Part shown: in pieces, positions 55,618 through 64,000 of the stretch
How positions within the stretch are numbered: the stretch's first letter is position 1
How the letters are laid out: the number at the start of each line of letters is the position of its first letter
Source of the DNA: an uncultured Carboxylicivirga sp.
Lineage (GTDB): Bacteria; Bacteroidota; Bacteroidia; Bacteroidales; Marinilabiliaceae
Assembly: GCA_947503525.1 (NCBI GenBank)
Contig: CANNEA010000001.1
Span: 186,001 to 250,000 of the forward strand
DNA length: 64,000 bases
Direction of reading: 5' to 3'
Program-made: the position numbers and the translations under genes
Notes under the pieces: generated by a model
The model's database searches: none
What the model saw: the letters and a program-made list of their open reading frames with translations, nothing else
What the model was told of the DNA's origin: nothing

Positions 55618-58098
55618 ATGAATACGAATCAAAATTTCAAAGTATACGTTTCAATTCTCTTGTTTACAATATGCTTTTGTTTCCCTTTAAACGGTCAAAA
55701 TAATGGCAGTAAAACGGATTCAACACAAGTTGAAACCAAAGTATATATCATTGAAAATATAGGAAGTGAAACAGAGAAAACTTTATCTCTGATTAGGGCA
55801 TTTAAGCATGACCTGGATGAAATTAACCAAAAGGAAGAAGCTGACTCAGTTATTAAGAAAAGACTTCTGGAGGTTGAGGAATTTCAACAATCGACTAATG
55901 TGGAGGATGTAACGGGAATGGATTTTCGTCAGACTGAAGGTCTTCGCATCAAGTTTGAGAATTTAAGAACACAGATTAACGGATTACGTCAGCAGTTAGT
56001 TAAAATTTCGGTCTCCATTGGAGAAAGAAAAGACCAGCTTTCTTTATTGCAGTCTCAGTGGATTAAAACGCTGGAGTTTCAGAAGGAAAAGGATAGGCCA
56101 GAGCAATTAATTGAGCGTATTGAATCAACAATCGTAAAGTTAAAAGAAGCTGGGAAAGAAGTTGATAAGCAAAATAACTTATTAATAACTCGTCAGGATG
56201 AATTGACAGGCGCACTTATTTATATAGATGAAATATTAACGAGTATAAATAAAGCTCAGCAAGCTTTTAAGACCCAAATTTACACTACTGACAGTCCTCC
56301 TATCTGGTCGTTACTAGGGTCGGAAAAAGATACAGTATCGTTTAGTGTTAACGTAAAAAATATCGTCAAGGCGCGTAATGAACAGTTTGGAAATGTCAGG
56401 AAAACGTATTCTAGTATTTTTTATACGTTTGGAATTATCACTTTGCTGCTTTTTATAGGTGCCATCTATTTTAAGAAAAAGATGGATGTGATGGAGGAAT
56501 TAAAAGGCAGTCCTTCATTAGAATTGTCTTTCTTCTTTGTGTCTAAACCTTTGTCATCAAGCTTGCTATTGGCGGTAATTTTAATTAATGCATTCTTTGC
56601 TGAGGCTCCGGCTGATATTAAGGATCTTGTTAGATTAATATTGGTAATACCTATAGTGCGCATTTTGCCTTCTATATTGCCTCTTATTCGCAAAAGGTAT
56701 TTTTATTTATCAGCGCTGGTATTTATTGTAAGTATTCTTTCAGAAGTATTTACAGAAATGATCATCTTTAATCGATTGCTATTACTGGGTAACGGCATGC
56801 TATGTTTATTGGTGTTTTATTCTGTCATTAAGGATAAAACCATTCTTATTGGACAAAAAGGTGGTTTAAGTAAATTTCAATTGAATGTTGTCCGTTTTGG
56901 TCTGATATCAATTGTGTTATCTCTGTTGATTAATGCTATTGGCAATATGTATTTATCTACCATATTGTTTAATGGAGCTATAACGCTAGTGTATGGTGGT
57001 GTAATTATTTTTTCTGCCTCTGCCGTTTTAAAAAGTTTTATGCAGCTCATTGTAAGGCATCGTACTGCTGTTGATCTTAATGTATTTCGTAATTATCCGG
57101 ATGAGATTCTAAAATGGGTTTTTAAAATAATAAACTGGTTAGCTGTCATTTACTGGCTATATCTCACCAGTTCTAACTATCTGATTTTTGATAGTATTTA
57201 TGACGGGATAGAGAAGCTATTAACCAACCCACTTGAATTGGGATCAGTTAAAATTACAATGGGTAATATATTGGCATTCTTTCTGACCTTAATTCTTACT
57301 TTATATATTTCAAAGTTTATTCGCTTTATTTTAAAAGATGAAGTTTTTACTCATTTTGAAATGCCAAGGGGTGTGCCTGGTGCCATAACCATGATAGTTC
57401 GACTAAGCTTACTTGGCTTTGGTTTTATTTTGGCCTTTGGTGCTGCAGAGATTGATATTAGTAATATAACCATCATTTTTGGAGCTTTAGGTGTTGGTAT
57501 TGGATTTGGTTTGCAGAATATATTTAATAATCTCGTTTCCGGATTGATCCTTGCCTTTGAACGACCGATTCAGGTTGGTGATGTTCTTCAGATCAGTAAC
57601 CTGAATTTAATGGGTGAGGTTAAAGAAATTGGAATTAGAGCAAGTACCATTCGTACCTTCGATGGAGCCGAGGTTGTTGTTCCCAACGGTAATTTAATAT
57701 CCAATGAAATGGTGAATTGGACATTATCTGATCGCAGAAAAAGACAAGAGCTCTTGGTTGGTGTTAGTTATGGTACTGATATGGCAAGCGTATTAAAAAT
57801 CTTGGATTCAGTGGTAAATGAGCAAGAAGGAGTCTTAAAGAAGCCAAGTCCATTTATTATTTTTAAGGGATTTGGAGATAGTTCATTGGATTTTAGGGTA
57901 CTATTCTGGACTCATTTCGATTTTGGTTTAAGTACCAAAAGTCGGGTAGGTATTGCAATAGATGAAGCCTTTAAAAAAGAAGGAATTACAATACCATTCC
58001 CACAAAGGGATTTACATATTCAGTCACCGATTATTCCGAAAGAATCGCCAATTGATGTACCGGATATAGAAGAAGATAATAAAAAAGCCGAATCATAA
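55618..58098 (+). CDS. MscS-family mechanosensitive ion channel, long type
   Basis: An 826-residue inner-membrane channel protein with a signal peptide (to about PLNGQ) and a periplasmic coiled-coil region (about 40-225). Many membrane helices follow (about 265-600), then the conserved MscS pore and beta domain (GALGVGIGFGLQ, ERPIQVGD, VVPNGNLISN). It belongs to the large MscK/MscM-like group and opens on membrane tension during osmotic downshock. It is divergent from the methyltransferase operon and unrelated in function as far as can be seen. Its stop codon lies inside a hairpin. Confidence 0.9.
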   Translation: MNTNQNFKVYVSILLFTICFCFPLNGQNNGSKTDSTQVETKVYIIENIGSETEKTLSLIRAFKHDLDEINQKEEADSVIKKRLLEVEEFQQSTNVEDVTGMDFRQTEGLRIKFENLRTQINGLRQQLVKISVSIGERKDQLSLLQSQWIKTLEFQKEKDRPEQLIERIESTIVKLKEAGKEVDKQNNLLITRQDELTGALIYIDEILTSINKAQQAFKTQIYTTDSPPIWSLLGSEKDTVSFSVNVKNIVKARNEQFGNVRKTYSSIFYTFGIITLLLFIGAIYFKKKMDVMEELKGSPSLELSFFFVSKPLSSSLLLAVILINAFFAEAPADIKDLVRLILVIPIVRILPSILPLIRKRYFYLSALVFIVSILSEVFTEMIIFNRLLLLGNGMLCLLVFYSVIKDKTILIGQKGGLSKFQLNVVRFGLISIVLSLLINAIGNMYLSTILFNGAITLVYGGVIIFSASAVLKSFMQLIVRHRTAVDLNVFRNYPDEILKWVFKIINWLAVIYWLYLTSSNYLIFDSIYDGIEKLLTNPLELGSVKITMGNILAFFLTLILTLYISKFIRFILKDEVFTHFEMPRGVPGAITMIVRLSLLGFGFILAFGAAEIDISNITIIFGALGVGIGFGLQNIFNNLVSGLILAFERPIQVGDVLQISNLNLMGEVKEIGIRASTIRTFDGAEVVVPNGNLISNEMVNWTLSDRRKRQELLVGVSYGTDMASVLKILDSVVNEQEGVLKKPSPFIIFKGFGDSSLDFRVLFWTHFDFGLSTKSRVGIAIDEAFKKEGITIPFPQRDLHIQSPIIPKESPIDVPDIEEDNKKAES

Positions 58099-58111
58099 TT
58101 GATTCGGCTTT
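58084..58111. terminator. Hairpin shared by MscS and GH2 gene ends
   Basis: AAAGCCGAATC and GATTCGGCTTT pair perfectly over 11 bp around ATAATT. On the minus strand six T residues follow, so it terminates the GH2 transcript ending at 58146. In the plus direction it overlaps the MscS stop codon and has only three T residues. Confidence 0.82.
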
Positions 58112-58145
58112 GAGAGATAAACCTTAAAGTATTAGCTTTAAAAAA

Positions 58146-60638
58146 CTAATTCGTTAATATAGTTAAAGGATTGGAAACTAAACCATCTGAGGATGCTTTA
58201 ATTTCAATCTTTCCTTTTGTATTTGTTGAGCGCACAATTAGCATACCAAAACCATTGAAGGCTTTCCTATTATCCGATTTAAACACTTCCAGACTTGTTG
58301 GATCGCCATTGCCAATGGCTTCAATATTGCCCTGGCCGGAAACAGTAAACTGCACTCTGTTATCAGCCAATGGACACAGATTACCATTTTTATCTTCTAT
58401 GCAAAAGGTGATGTATGACAAGTCGTAATCATCAGCTTTTATTGTTGTCCGATCTGCTTCAAGAATGATTTTATATGGATCGCCTGCTGTATTAATTTCT
58501 TTTTCGGTAACGGCTTTCCCCTTATTGTAGCCAATAACCTTTAGTTGCCCGGCCTGATAAGGTACATCCCATGAAAGGCGATATTTTGAATGGTATAAAC
58601 CTTTTTCAAAACCATGAAATTCTGCTGGTATAGCGGTTAGGTCCTTCCCCTTTTGTTTTCGCCCAAGAGACTTTCCGTTAAGGAATAGTTCGGCCTCTTC
58701 ACAATTGGTATAAGCAAAAACAGGAATTTTTTGTCCTTCCATTCCCCGCCAATTCCAATGGGGAAGAATATGAATCATCGGCTTCGAAGTCCACTGGCTT
58801 TGGTATAGATAGTAGCGATCTTTAGGTAGGCCACATAAATCAATCGGACCAAAGTATGATGATCGTGATGGCCAATCTGTGTTCCATGAACCATGGCTTT
58901 TATTGTCTTCGCCGCCATATGGAGTTGGCTCGCCCAGATAATCAAATCCTGTCCAGATGAATTCACCAAGTGAATGTGGATTCAATTCTTGTTGCTCAAA
59001 TTCTACATCTGGTGGATAAGCCCATGGAGGTCCAACAATCGCATCATAACTTGATACCTGATTAGTATGGTGTTGCTCTTTGAATTCTATTGGATGGTGA
59101 TAAATGCCTCTGCTACTTGTTTGTGACGAAGTTTCAGAACCATACACTATTAAATTAGGATTTTTGTTGATAACATCCTGATAGTTAAGAGGCCAGTAAT
59201 TCAGACCAACAATGTCAACATAATTTGCAAGTTTATTAGTAAATGGAGCTGGATAATAATTAAACCCGGCAGTTGTTGGTCGGGTAGGGTCCTCTTCATG
59301 GCAAATATCGTTTAGCTTTTTAGTAATTTTCCAACCATCGGGAGTATTTTGCTCCAGTATTTCATTTCCGATACTCCACATAACAATACTTGGGTGGTTT
59401 TTATCACGCCGGATCATGTCCCTGAGATCTTTGTTATGCCAGGCTTCAAAATATTTGTTGTAACCGTTTTTGACTTTTCCAATTTTCCATTCATCAAAAG
59501 CCTCGACCTGCACAAGCATCCCTAATCGATCACATATTTGCAATAATTCTGGCGAAGGTGGGTTATGACTGGTTCGAATAGCATTTGCACCCATCTGTTT
59601 TAATATTTCAACCTGACGCTCAGTTGCTCTGTAATTAACAGCGGTTCCCAAAGGTCCCAGATCATGATGCATGCAAACGCCTTTAAATTTGGTGTTTTTG
59701 CCATTCAGAAGAAAACCGTTTTCACATGTAAAGGAGATTTCTCGCACACCAAATTCAGTGATATACTCATCCTTAATAATATCATCTTGAAGAATCTGAC
59801 TTACAGCTGTGTATAAATAGGGATGGTCTGTATCCCACTTGTTAACATTTTTAATCTTCAATTCCTGTTTGGCCATTCCGGTTTTACCAGGCTGAATGAC
59901 CACATTTGTTTTAATACCGGTAAGCACATTTCCTTCCGAATCCAGAATACTTGTAAATAATATTGCTGACTGCTCCTCTTTATACTGGTTATTAATATTA
60001 GTTGTCAAATGAATCTCAGCCTGACTTTCACTAATGCTTGGAGTAGTCACGGTTGTTCCCCATTGCGAGATATGCAATTTGTTATTAAGCTTTAAACGAA
60101 CATTACGGTATATTCCAGCTCCCGGATACCATCTCGAAGATAAATCTTCTGGTCGTAATCGTACCGCAATTACGTTAGGTCCTTTATAGTTGATGTAACG
60201 TGTAAGGTCGCATTCAAATCCCAAATATCCAAAAGGTCGATTACCAACAAGATGGCCATTGATCCAGACGTGGCTGTTGCTCATGGCGCCATCAAACTCA
60301 ACGGAAATACATTTTTCGATATTCTTTTTATCAATGGTAAACACCTTTCGATACCAGCCAGTTCCATGAACTGGAAGGCCACCGGTTCTTGCATTATATT
60401 CTTTGCTGAATGGACCTTCAATGGCCCAATCATGGGGAAGGTCAACATTTCTCCATTCTGAATCATCAAACTCAAGAGATTCTGCACCCGTTGCTTCACC
60501 TTTATAAAATACCCATCCCTTGTTGAAATCAATATCAGGAATGTCTTCTGATTTCTGACATGACATGGAAAGAGTCAGCAATACAATTCCAAACATTACT
60601 GATCTCCAAAAGACTATTTTAAATAGGTTAACTCCCAT
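58146..60638 (-). CDS. GH2 beta-galactosidase family lipoprotein
   Basis: This GH2 protein has 830 residues from the ATG at 60638; the longer TTG start at 60653 is less likely. The lipobox is LSMSC. Acid/base E426 is in WSIGNE and nucleophile E502 in YGSETS, followed by C-terminal Ig-like domains. It differs clearly from the two other GH2 genes of the window: ETSSQ replaces the ENW after the nucleophile, and there is an extra loop rich in Pro/Tyr (about residues 510-540). It is therefore not a recent duplicate and probably acts on a different beta-galactoside. It follows the beta-helix gene by 48 bases in one operon. Confidence 0.87.
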   Translation of the reverse strand: MGVNLFKIVFWRSVMFGIVLLTLSMSCQKSEDIPDIDFNKGWVFYKGEATGAESLEFDDSEWRNVDLPHDWAIEGPFSKEYNARTGGLPVHGTGWYRKVFTIDKKNIEKCISVEFDGAMSNSHVWINGHLVGNRPFGYLGFECDLTRYINYKGPNVIAVRLRPEDLSSRWYPGAGIYRNVRLKLNNKLHISQWGTTVTTPSISESQAEIHLTTNINNQYKEEQSAILFTSILDSEGNVLTGIKTNVVIQPGKTGMAKQELKIKNVNKWDTDHPYLYTAVSQILQDDIIKDEYITEFGVREISFTCENGFLLNGKNTKFKGVCMHHDLGPLGTAVNYRATERQVEILKQMGANAIRTSHNPPSPELLQICDRLGMLVQVEAFDEWKIGKVKNGYNKYFEAWHNKDLRDMIRRDKNHPSIVMWSIGNEILEQNTPDGWKITKKLNDICHEEDPTRPTTAGFNYYPAPFTNKLANYVDIVGLNYWPLNYQDVINKNPNLIVYGSETSSQTSSRGIYHHPIEFKEQHHTNQVSSYDAIVGPPWAYPPDVEFEQQELNPHSLGEFIWTGFDYLGEPTPYGGEDNKSHGSWNTDWPSRSSYFGPIDLCGLPKDRYYLYQSQWTSKPMIHILPHWNWRGMEGQKIPVFAYTNCEEAELFLNGKSLGRKQKGKDLTAIPAEFHGFEKGLYHSKYRLSWDVPYQAGQLKVIGYNKGKAVTEKEINTAGDPYKIILEADRTTIKADDYDLSYITFCIEDKNGNLCPLADNRVQFTVSGQGNIEAIGNGDPTSLEVFKSDNRKAFNGFGMLIVRSTNTKGKIEIKASSDGLVSNPLTILTN

Positions 60639-60686
60639 GATTTTGTTTTTCAAAGTACTTACACTATTCGTTGCGCTTTAATAGAT

Positions 60687-63482
60687 TTATAATTTTATAA
60701 AGTTTGTACTTGCGGTACGTCCATTATTACTTATTGCGATTATATAATAACCTTCAGGTAAATCTGATACATTTAAACTAATGATTGATTGCCCACCGTT
60801 AAAACTCTGTTCAGTAAGTTTCGATCCCGATAAATTATGGATGCTACATACAATCTCACCTTGATTGAACTCCCCCAATTCAATACTTAAAAGAGCGCCT
60901 TTAACAGGGTTTGGATATAAACGCAGATTATAAGTATTAAAGTCTCTGATTCCTGTTTCTTTTTTGCAACCCTTCTCATCCACAGCAGTATTTGGAGGCG
61001 TATTTGGGCACTCGTCAATATCATCAGGAACGCCATCGCCATCGGAGTCTTTTACTTCTAAAGAGCAATAATCACCTGGAAGATCATAACAGCCTATTCC
61101 GGCAGCACCATCCTTTGGATCCCAGTCAATTCCGGCCATCCAATTAGCATTGCCATATTCATAGGCTCCGGCATCCGGAGCACTACCAGAATGTCCATCT
61201 GTAATTCCCGCTATCTCCCTGCCGTAATCGATTGGACTCGTTCCGGCTTTTAAAGAGAAATCGCCATTGTCTTTATCATTAAAAGGATCACCTGAGGCTA
61301 TGGTTAAATTATTTTGTTTGTCTGATTGCGGTTCCCAGTCAGCATTGTTGGCTAGGTTGTTCCAGACTTTAACATTCGAAAATGCTGTTCCATCCATGTG
61401 CCATGCACCCATAGCACCAGAACCTTCCCAAAGTGTATTGTTAAAAATATCCAGATCTTTTCCGTTCCAGTTAATTTGAATACTTGACCATTCAGTATTC
61501 CAAACTACATTATGATGAACGCTAAATGCTTCAGCATCATTATCCAGGTATATTCCAGCCGCTTTATGTAAATTTCCTCGTGATTCAGTGTCATGGAACC
61601 AATTGTGGTGAATTTCTGTATAGTGTGGCCCACCAACAGTATAGATTAAAGCACAGTCATCAGCAATTAAGTTGCTTCTATAAATGTCGTTATAAGCAAT
61701 CACACTATTTTTATTAAACATCTGGATACAATCTCTACCACCGTTATAAATAGAGTTGTTGCTTAGTGTTGTGTTGTTTCCGCCACGCAGATTGATAGGG
61801 CAATCATAGTTGCCTAAAAAGTTGAAATCGTGGATGCTACTGTTAATGATCTTATTGCTTGAACCACCGTCACGAATTCCGGTTGCAGCACCAAAGGCAA
61901 TTTCGCAATGATCAATAGTGTTATTTGAACCTGACATGTTTATGCTCTGTTCATTGGTTGAGAAATTGTCAACTACACCTTCGGTATAATTGCCATAGAA
62001 CGAAGAGACACCACTAATTTCATTGTTTGAAGCAGTACCGGTCATTTCGATAGAACCGCCGAATACTGCTATGTTTTTGATATGGATGTAGCTTTTGTTA
62101 TTCAAATTAAAACAAACCTTTCTACGACGCATCTGAACTTCACCATCATCAGGTAATTCCCCGTCTGGAGTTTGTAAATAAAGGGTGTTATTATCGTTGT
62201 CATAATACCATTCGTTGTCGTAATCCAGTGCTTCCTTAGCTCCAACAAGAAAGAAATCGCCACCTCCTGCCGGATTATGGAATTTCCCTACCCAAGAAGG
62301 ATTATTTGGTAAGGTGAAATATACCTTGTCTGTGGTAGTGCTGTTTATCCAGGCTCTCCATGAAGTCCATCCTGAGCCGGGTTTATCACAATAGAAAAAC
62401 AAATAGCTATCGGTACTCCAATCAATATTAGGAATGCCATCCGAATATTCGAGATAGGCATTTTGAATCGTATTTTCATCTGAACCACCAGTGTTGCGTA
62501 GTGAATTCAAAACAAATGGATCTTTGTCTGTTTTATTTGGCCATCTGGCCAACTGGCAAGCATCAGAACCATTCATTACAAAATTGTTCTGACCAAGTGT
62601 CCAATCTACTGTTGTTTTATAAATACTACCTTCTTCCAAGGTCCAGTATGATAAGCTTTGCATTGCTGTTATTATCACCTTATCACCTGCAGCTGCCTGA
62701 TAAATAATAGGTTTACCTGCTGAACCGGATTTAGAGGGTGTGACAGTTTCCTCGTATGTGCCTTCATGGATGGTAATTACATCGCCAGCTATCGCCATCT
62801 GAGCGGCCTTTGAGATGGTTAAGAATGGGCTGGTTTCAGAACCGTCATTTGAATCATCGCCAGTTTTGCTTACATGATAATTTATTGGGTCTTCAACAGG
62901 TGGAGGTGTAACATCTTCCGAACTAAGAGAAGTATTATCGATATAAAATGTACTTACATTTCTACCTAAAGCGATATTAAAAGCTAAGTTGGCAAAATCA
63001 GGGGCCCCGGCGACCACAGACGGAGTAAAAGTATACTCTATTTTTTTCCACGTACCATCACCCTGTATTTTTATATCCAATTGTTCATAGGCCACTCCCC
63101 ATGCAGCACCATTCATGTTAGTGTGAGAGTAAAATGAAAGGTCAATTGATTCTTCAACTCCTGAGGTACTCAGGATGTAAAAATACAATGTATACTCTTT
63201 GTCTGTTGCTAAATTCAGCCCTTGTTGACGAAAAAAGATTTTGCCAGGGTCAGCATCAACCGTCAACGCTTCTGCTTTTACAGCATAACTTCCATCGTTG
63301 ACGTAATCTTCAGATATCGAAAAATTGGCTGTTGGACCTCCCCAAGTACCATATGTCCAATCATCAAGGTTGGATTCAAAACTTGGATTTTTTAATAAGT
63401 TCTGACTTAATACCAACGATGGTAAAAATATAAGAACAATAGCCACAGCTAATTTATTCCATTTGTGTAAATTCATTTTCAT
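60687..63482 (-). CDS. Secreted CBM/beta-helix protein with thrombospondin-3 repeat and T9SS signal
   Basis: This 931-residue exported protein has a signal peptide (to about LVLSQ) and a CBM4/9-like jelly roll (about 27-188; LLKNPSFES to FYIDNTSL). After a Pro linker comes a right-handed parallel beta-helix (about 200-800; opening YHVSKTGDDSNDG, with many N-x-I/V rungs and NGGRDCIQMFN). A calcium-type DSDGDGVPDDIDEC repeat (about 823-850) and a T9SS sorting domain (from about 859, YPNPVKG) end it. Beta-helices of this kind occur in polysaccharide lyases and in glycosidases such as GH28-, GH120- and GH141-like enzymes. I cannot place it in a named family. It is co-transcribed with GH2, so a galactan or side-chain enzyme is likely. 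Confidence 0.83.
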   Translation of the reverse strand: MKMNLHKWNKLAVAIVLIFLPSLVLSQNLLKNPSFESNLDDWTYGTWGGPTANFSISEDYVNDGSYAVKAEALTVDADPGKIFFRQQGLNLATDKEYTLYFYILSTSGVEESIDLSFYSHTNMNGAAWGVAYEQLDIKIQGDGTWKKIEYTFTPSVVAGAPDFANLAFNIALGRNVSTFYIDNTSLSSEDVTPPPVEDPINYHVSKTGDDSNDGSETSPFLTISKAAQMAIAGDVITIHEGTYEETVTPSKSGSAGKPIIYQAAAGDKVIITAMQSLSYWTLEEGSIYKTTVDWTLGQNNFVMNGSDACQLARWPNKTDKDPFVLNSLRNTGGSDENTIQNAYLEYSDGIPNIDWSTDSYLFFYCDKPGSGWTSWRAWINSTTTDKVYFTLPNNPSWVGKFHNPAGGGDFFLVGAKEALDYDNEWYYDNDNNTLYLQTPDGELPDDGEVQMRRRKVCFNLNNKSYIHIKNIAVFGGSIEMTGTASNNEISGVSSFYGNYTEGVVDNFSTNEQSINMSGSNNTIDHCEIAFGAATGIRDGGSSNKIINSSIHDFNFLGNYDCPINLRGGNNTTLSNNSIYNGGRDCIQMFNKNSVIAYNDIYRSNLIADDCALIYTVGGPHYTEIHHNWFHDTESRGNLHKAAGIYLDNDAEAFSVHHNVVWNTEWSSIQINWNGKDLDIFNNTLWEGSGAMGAWHMDGTAFSNVKVWNNLANNADWEPQSDKQNNLTIASGDPFNDKDNGDFSLKAGTSPIDYGREIAGITDGHSGSAPDAGAYEYGNANWMAGIDWDPKDGAAGIGCYDLPGDYCSLEVKDSDGDGVPDDIDECPNTPPNTAVDEKGCKKETGIRDFNTYNLRLYPNPVKGALLSIELGEFNQGEIVCSIHNLSGSKLTEQSFNGGQSIISLNVSDLPEGYYIIAISNNGRTASTNFIKL

Positions 63483-63555
63483 ATCTTTACTTTAATCTAA
63501 TTTCAATTTCGACTTACTCTGACGAGATAAGTTAGAAGATTGTCTTCCTTTAATA

Positions 63556-63617
63556 CAAAGGTAATTGAGGGGGAGAAGTTACGCAGGGACAAATATAAGG
63601 AGTGTAAGGGTGTATAT
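63556..63617 (-). promoter_or_regulatory. Promoter of beta-helix-GH2 operon with C-rich box
   Basis: On the minus strand ATATACACCCTTA (63605-63617) lies 41 bp before TACCTTTG (63556-63563), a perfect TAnnTTTG box, about 73 bp before the ATG. Confidence 0.55.
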
Positions 63618-63801
63618 TGGTTAGGTGGTTTAGACCCTTGATAATGTTGCCAATAATTGGAGGGTTTTGTGATGGGATGAGGGGTAATTCTTAAACATAT
63701 ATGAGTTAATTAGCTTTTTTTGCTAGTGTCCTTTTGTTTTGAGGGCTCTGTTAGTGTCACAAAATGAGATGTATAGATTTCTTTTAAAGAAGGTGAGGTT
63801 C

Positions 63802-63865
63802 ATTATCCCCCCTTTTTTGATTGCAATATGCCACTATTGAGTTTTTAGTATTGATTGTAGGTTTG
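63802..63865 (+). promoter_or_regulatory. Promoter of the right-edge gene with C-rich box
   Basis: ATTATCCCCCCTTTTTTGA (63802-63820) is followed after 37 bp by TAGGTTTG (63858-63865), a perfect TAnnTTTG box. The ATG at 63944 follows about 80 bp later. The same layout as the other units places this unseen gene in the same regulon. Confidence 0.55.
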
Positions 63866-63943
63866 AGGTTTAAACAAATTGAGCGTTCGTTTTTTTTATA
63901 AGATCGAGACAGGTAAATATAGAGAATCTAGTAATTTATTAAT

Positions 63944-64000
63944 ATGAAGAGAGTTAAGTTGATTGCCGTGGCTTTAGTAGCCTTTTTGGGTTGGATAAAT
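63944..64000 (+). CDS. Start of an exported protein (cut by window edge)
   Basis: Nineteen codons are visible from the ATG: MKRVKLIAVALVAFLGWIN, a positively charged start and hydrophobic core typical of a signal peptide. Nothing more of the product is in the window. The promoter type suggests it belongs to the galactan regulon; a SusC-like transporter or another enzyme would fit, but this cannot be seen. Confidence 0.6.
   Translation, partial: MKRVKLIAVALVAFLGWIN

Larger units (their letters stand above)
63483..63943. other. Divergent intergenic region at right end
   Basis: 460 bases between the beta-helix gene and the exported-protein gene at 63944. It holds two promoters of the locus type, one for each direction (63556-63617 and 63802-63865), and several G- or C-rich words between them. 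No gene is seen. Confidence 0.55.

Noticed and set aside
63562-63577. C-rich stretch TTCTCCCCCTCAATTA upstream of the beta-helix gene (minus strand)
   Set aside because: It touches the perfect -7 box at 63556-63563 and so cannot be the upstream activator site; the copy at 63605-63617 fits the spacing.
1-64000. CRISPR arrays, insertion sequences, tRNA or rRNA genes
   Set aside because: No regularly spaced repeats, transposase frames or recognisable RNA gene segments were found on either strand.

Overview
The window looks like part of the chromosome of a marine, probably anaerobic or facultatively anaerobic member of the Bacteroidota (Marinilabiliales-like). The evidence is AT-rich DNA, many lipoproteins with Bacteroidota-type lipoboxes, C-terminal sorting domains of the type IX secretion system (T9SS) on six proteins, promoters with the TAnnTTTG -7 box, and a corrinoid methyl-transfer operon. 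The genus is inference.

Most of the window is a carbohydrate-utilisation locus for red-algal galactan (agar, porphyran or a hybrid of both). Left part (1-8.2 kb): a truncated lipoprotein with two GH16 modules, a GH2 beta-galactosidase, a GH117 3,6-anhydro-L-galactosidase and a GH86 agarase/porphyranase. Middle (8.2-19 kb): an orphan LytTR regulator, a 3078-residue secreted S8 protease with many Ig-like modules, and a small hypothetical gene. Core (19.4-46.7 kb): minus-strand units encoding a large BNR-propeller protein, three GH29 enzymes, a sulfatase, a GH3 and a GH43. Divergent from these is a plus-strand run of GH2, GH86, three S1 sulfatases, a GH28 and a fifth sulfatase. Right part (58-63.5 kb): a third GH2 and a secreted CBM/beta-helix protein, then the start of another exported protein. 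In a plausible scheme, secreted GH86/GH16 enzymes cut the galactan, S1 sulfatases strip sulfate, GH29 removes alpha-L-galactose or fucose, and GH117 and GH2 finish to monosaccharides. No SusC/SusD pair, monosaccharide catabolic gene or sulfatase-maturing enzyme is present.

Between the galactan genes lies a corrinoid methyltransferase operon (55.3-48.9 kb, minus strand). It contains a GntR-type regulator with a sugar-binding-protein-like sensor, a corrinoid protein, a UroD-type methyltransferase fused to a thioredoxin-like domain, a CobW GTPase, a MetH-activation-like protein and a RACo-type reductive activator. A 7TMR-DISM histidine kinase follows. Agar and porphyran carry 6-O-methyl-galactose, so I propose as a hypothesis that this operon is an oxygen-independent sugar O-demethylase.

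A second new observation is a shared promoter architecture. A C-rich box (roughly A-C-C-Y-C-T-T-T/A) lies about 38-42 bp upstream of a TAnnTTTG-like -7 box in front of at least eight transcription units of the locus, always in the same orientation. This suggests one activator controls the regulon. Strong hairpin terminators separate many of the units. I saw no rRNA, tRNA, insertion sequence, CRISPR array or origin.
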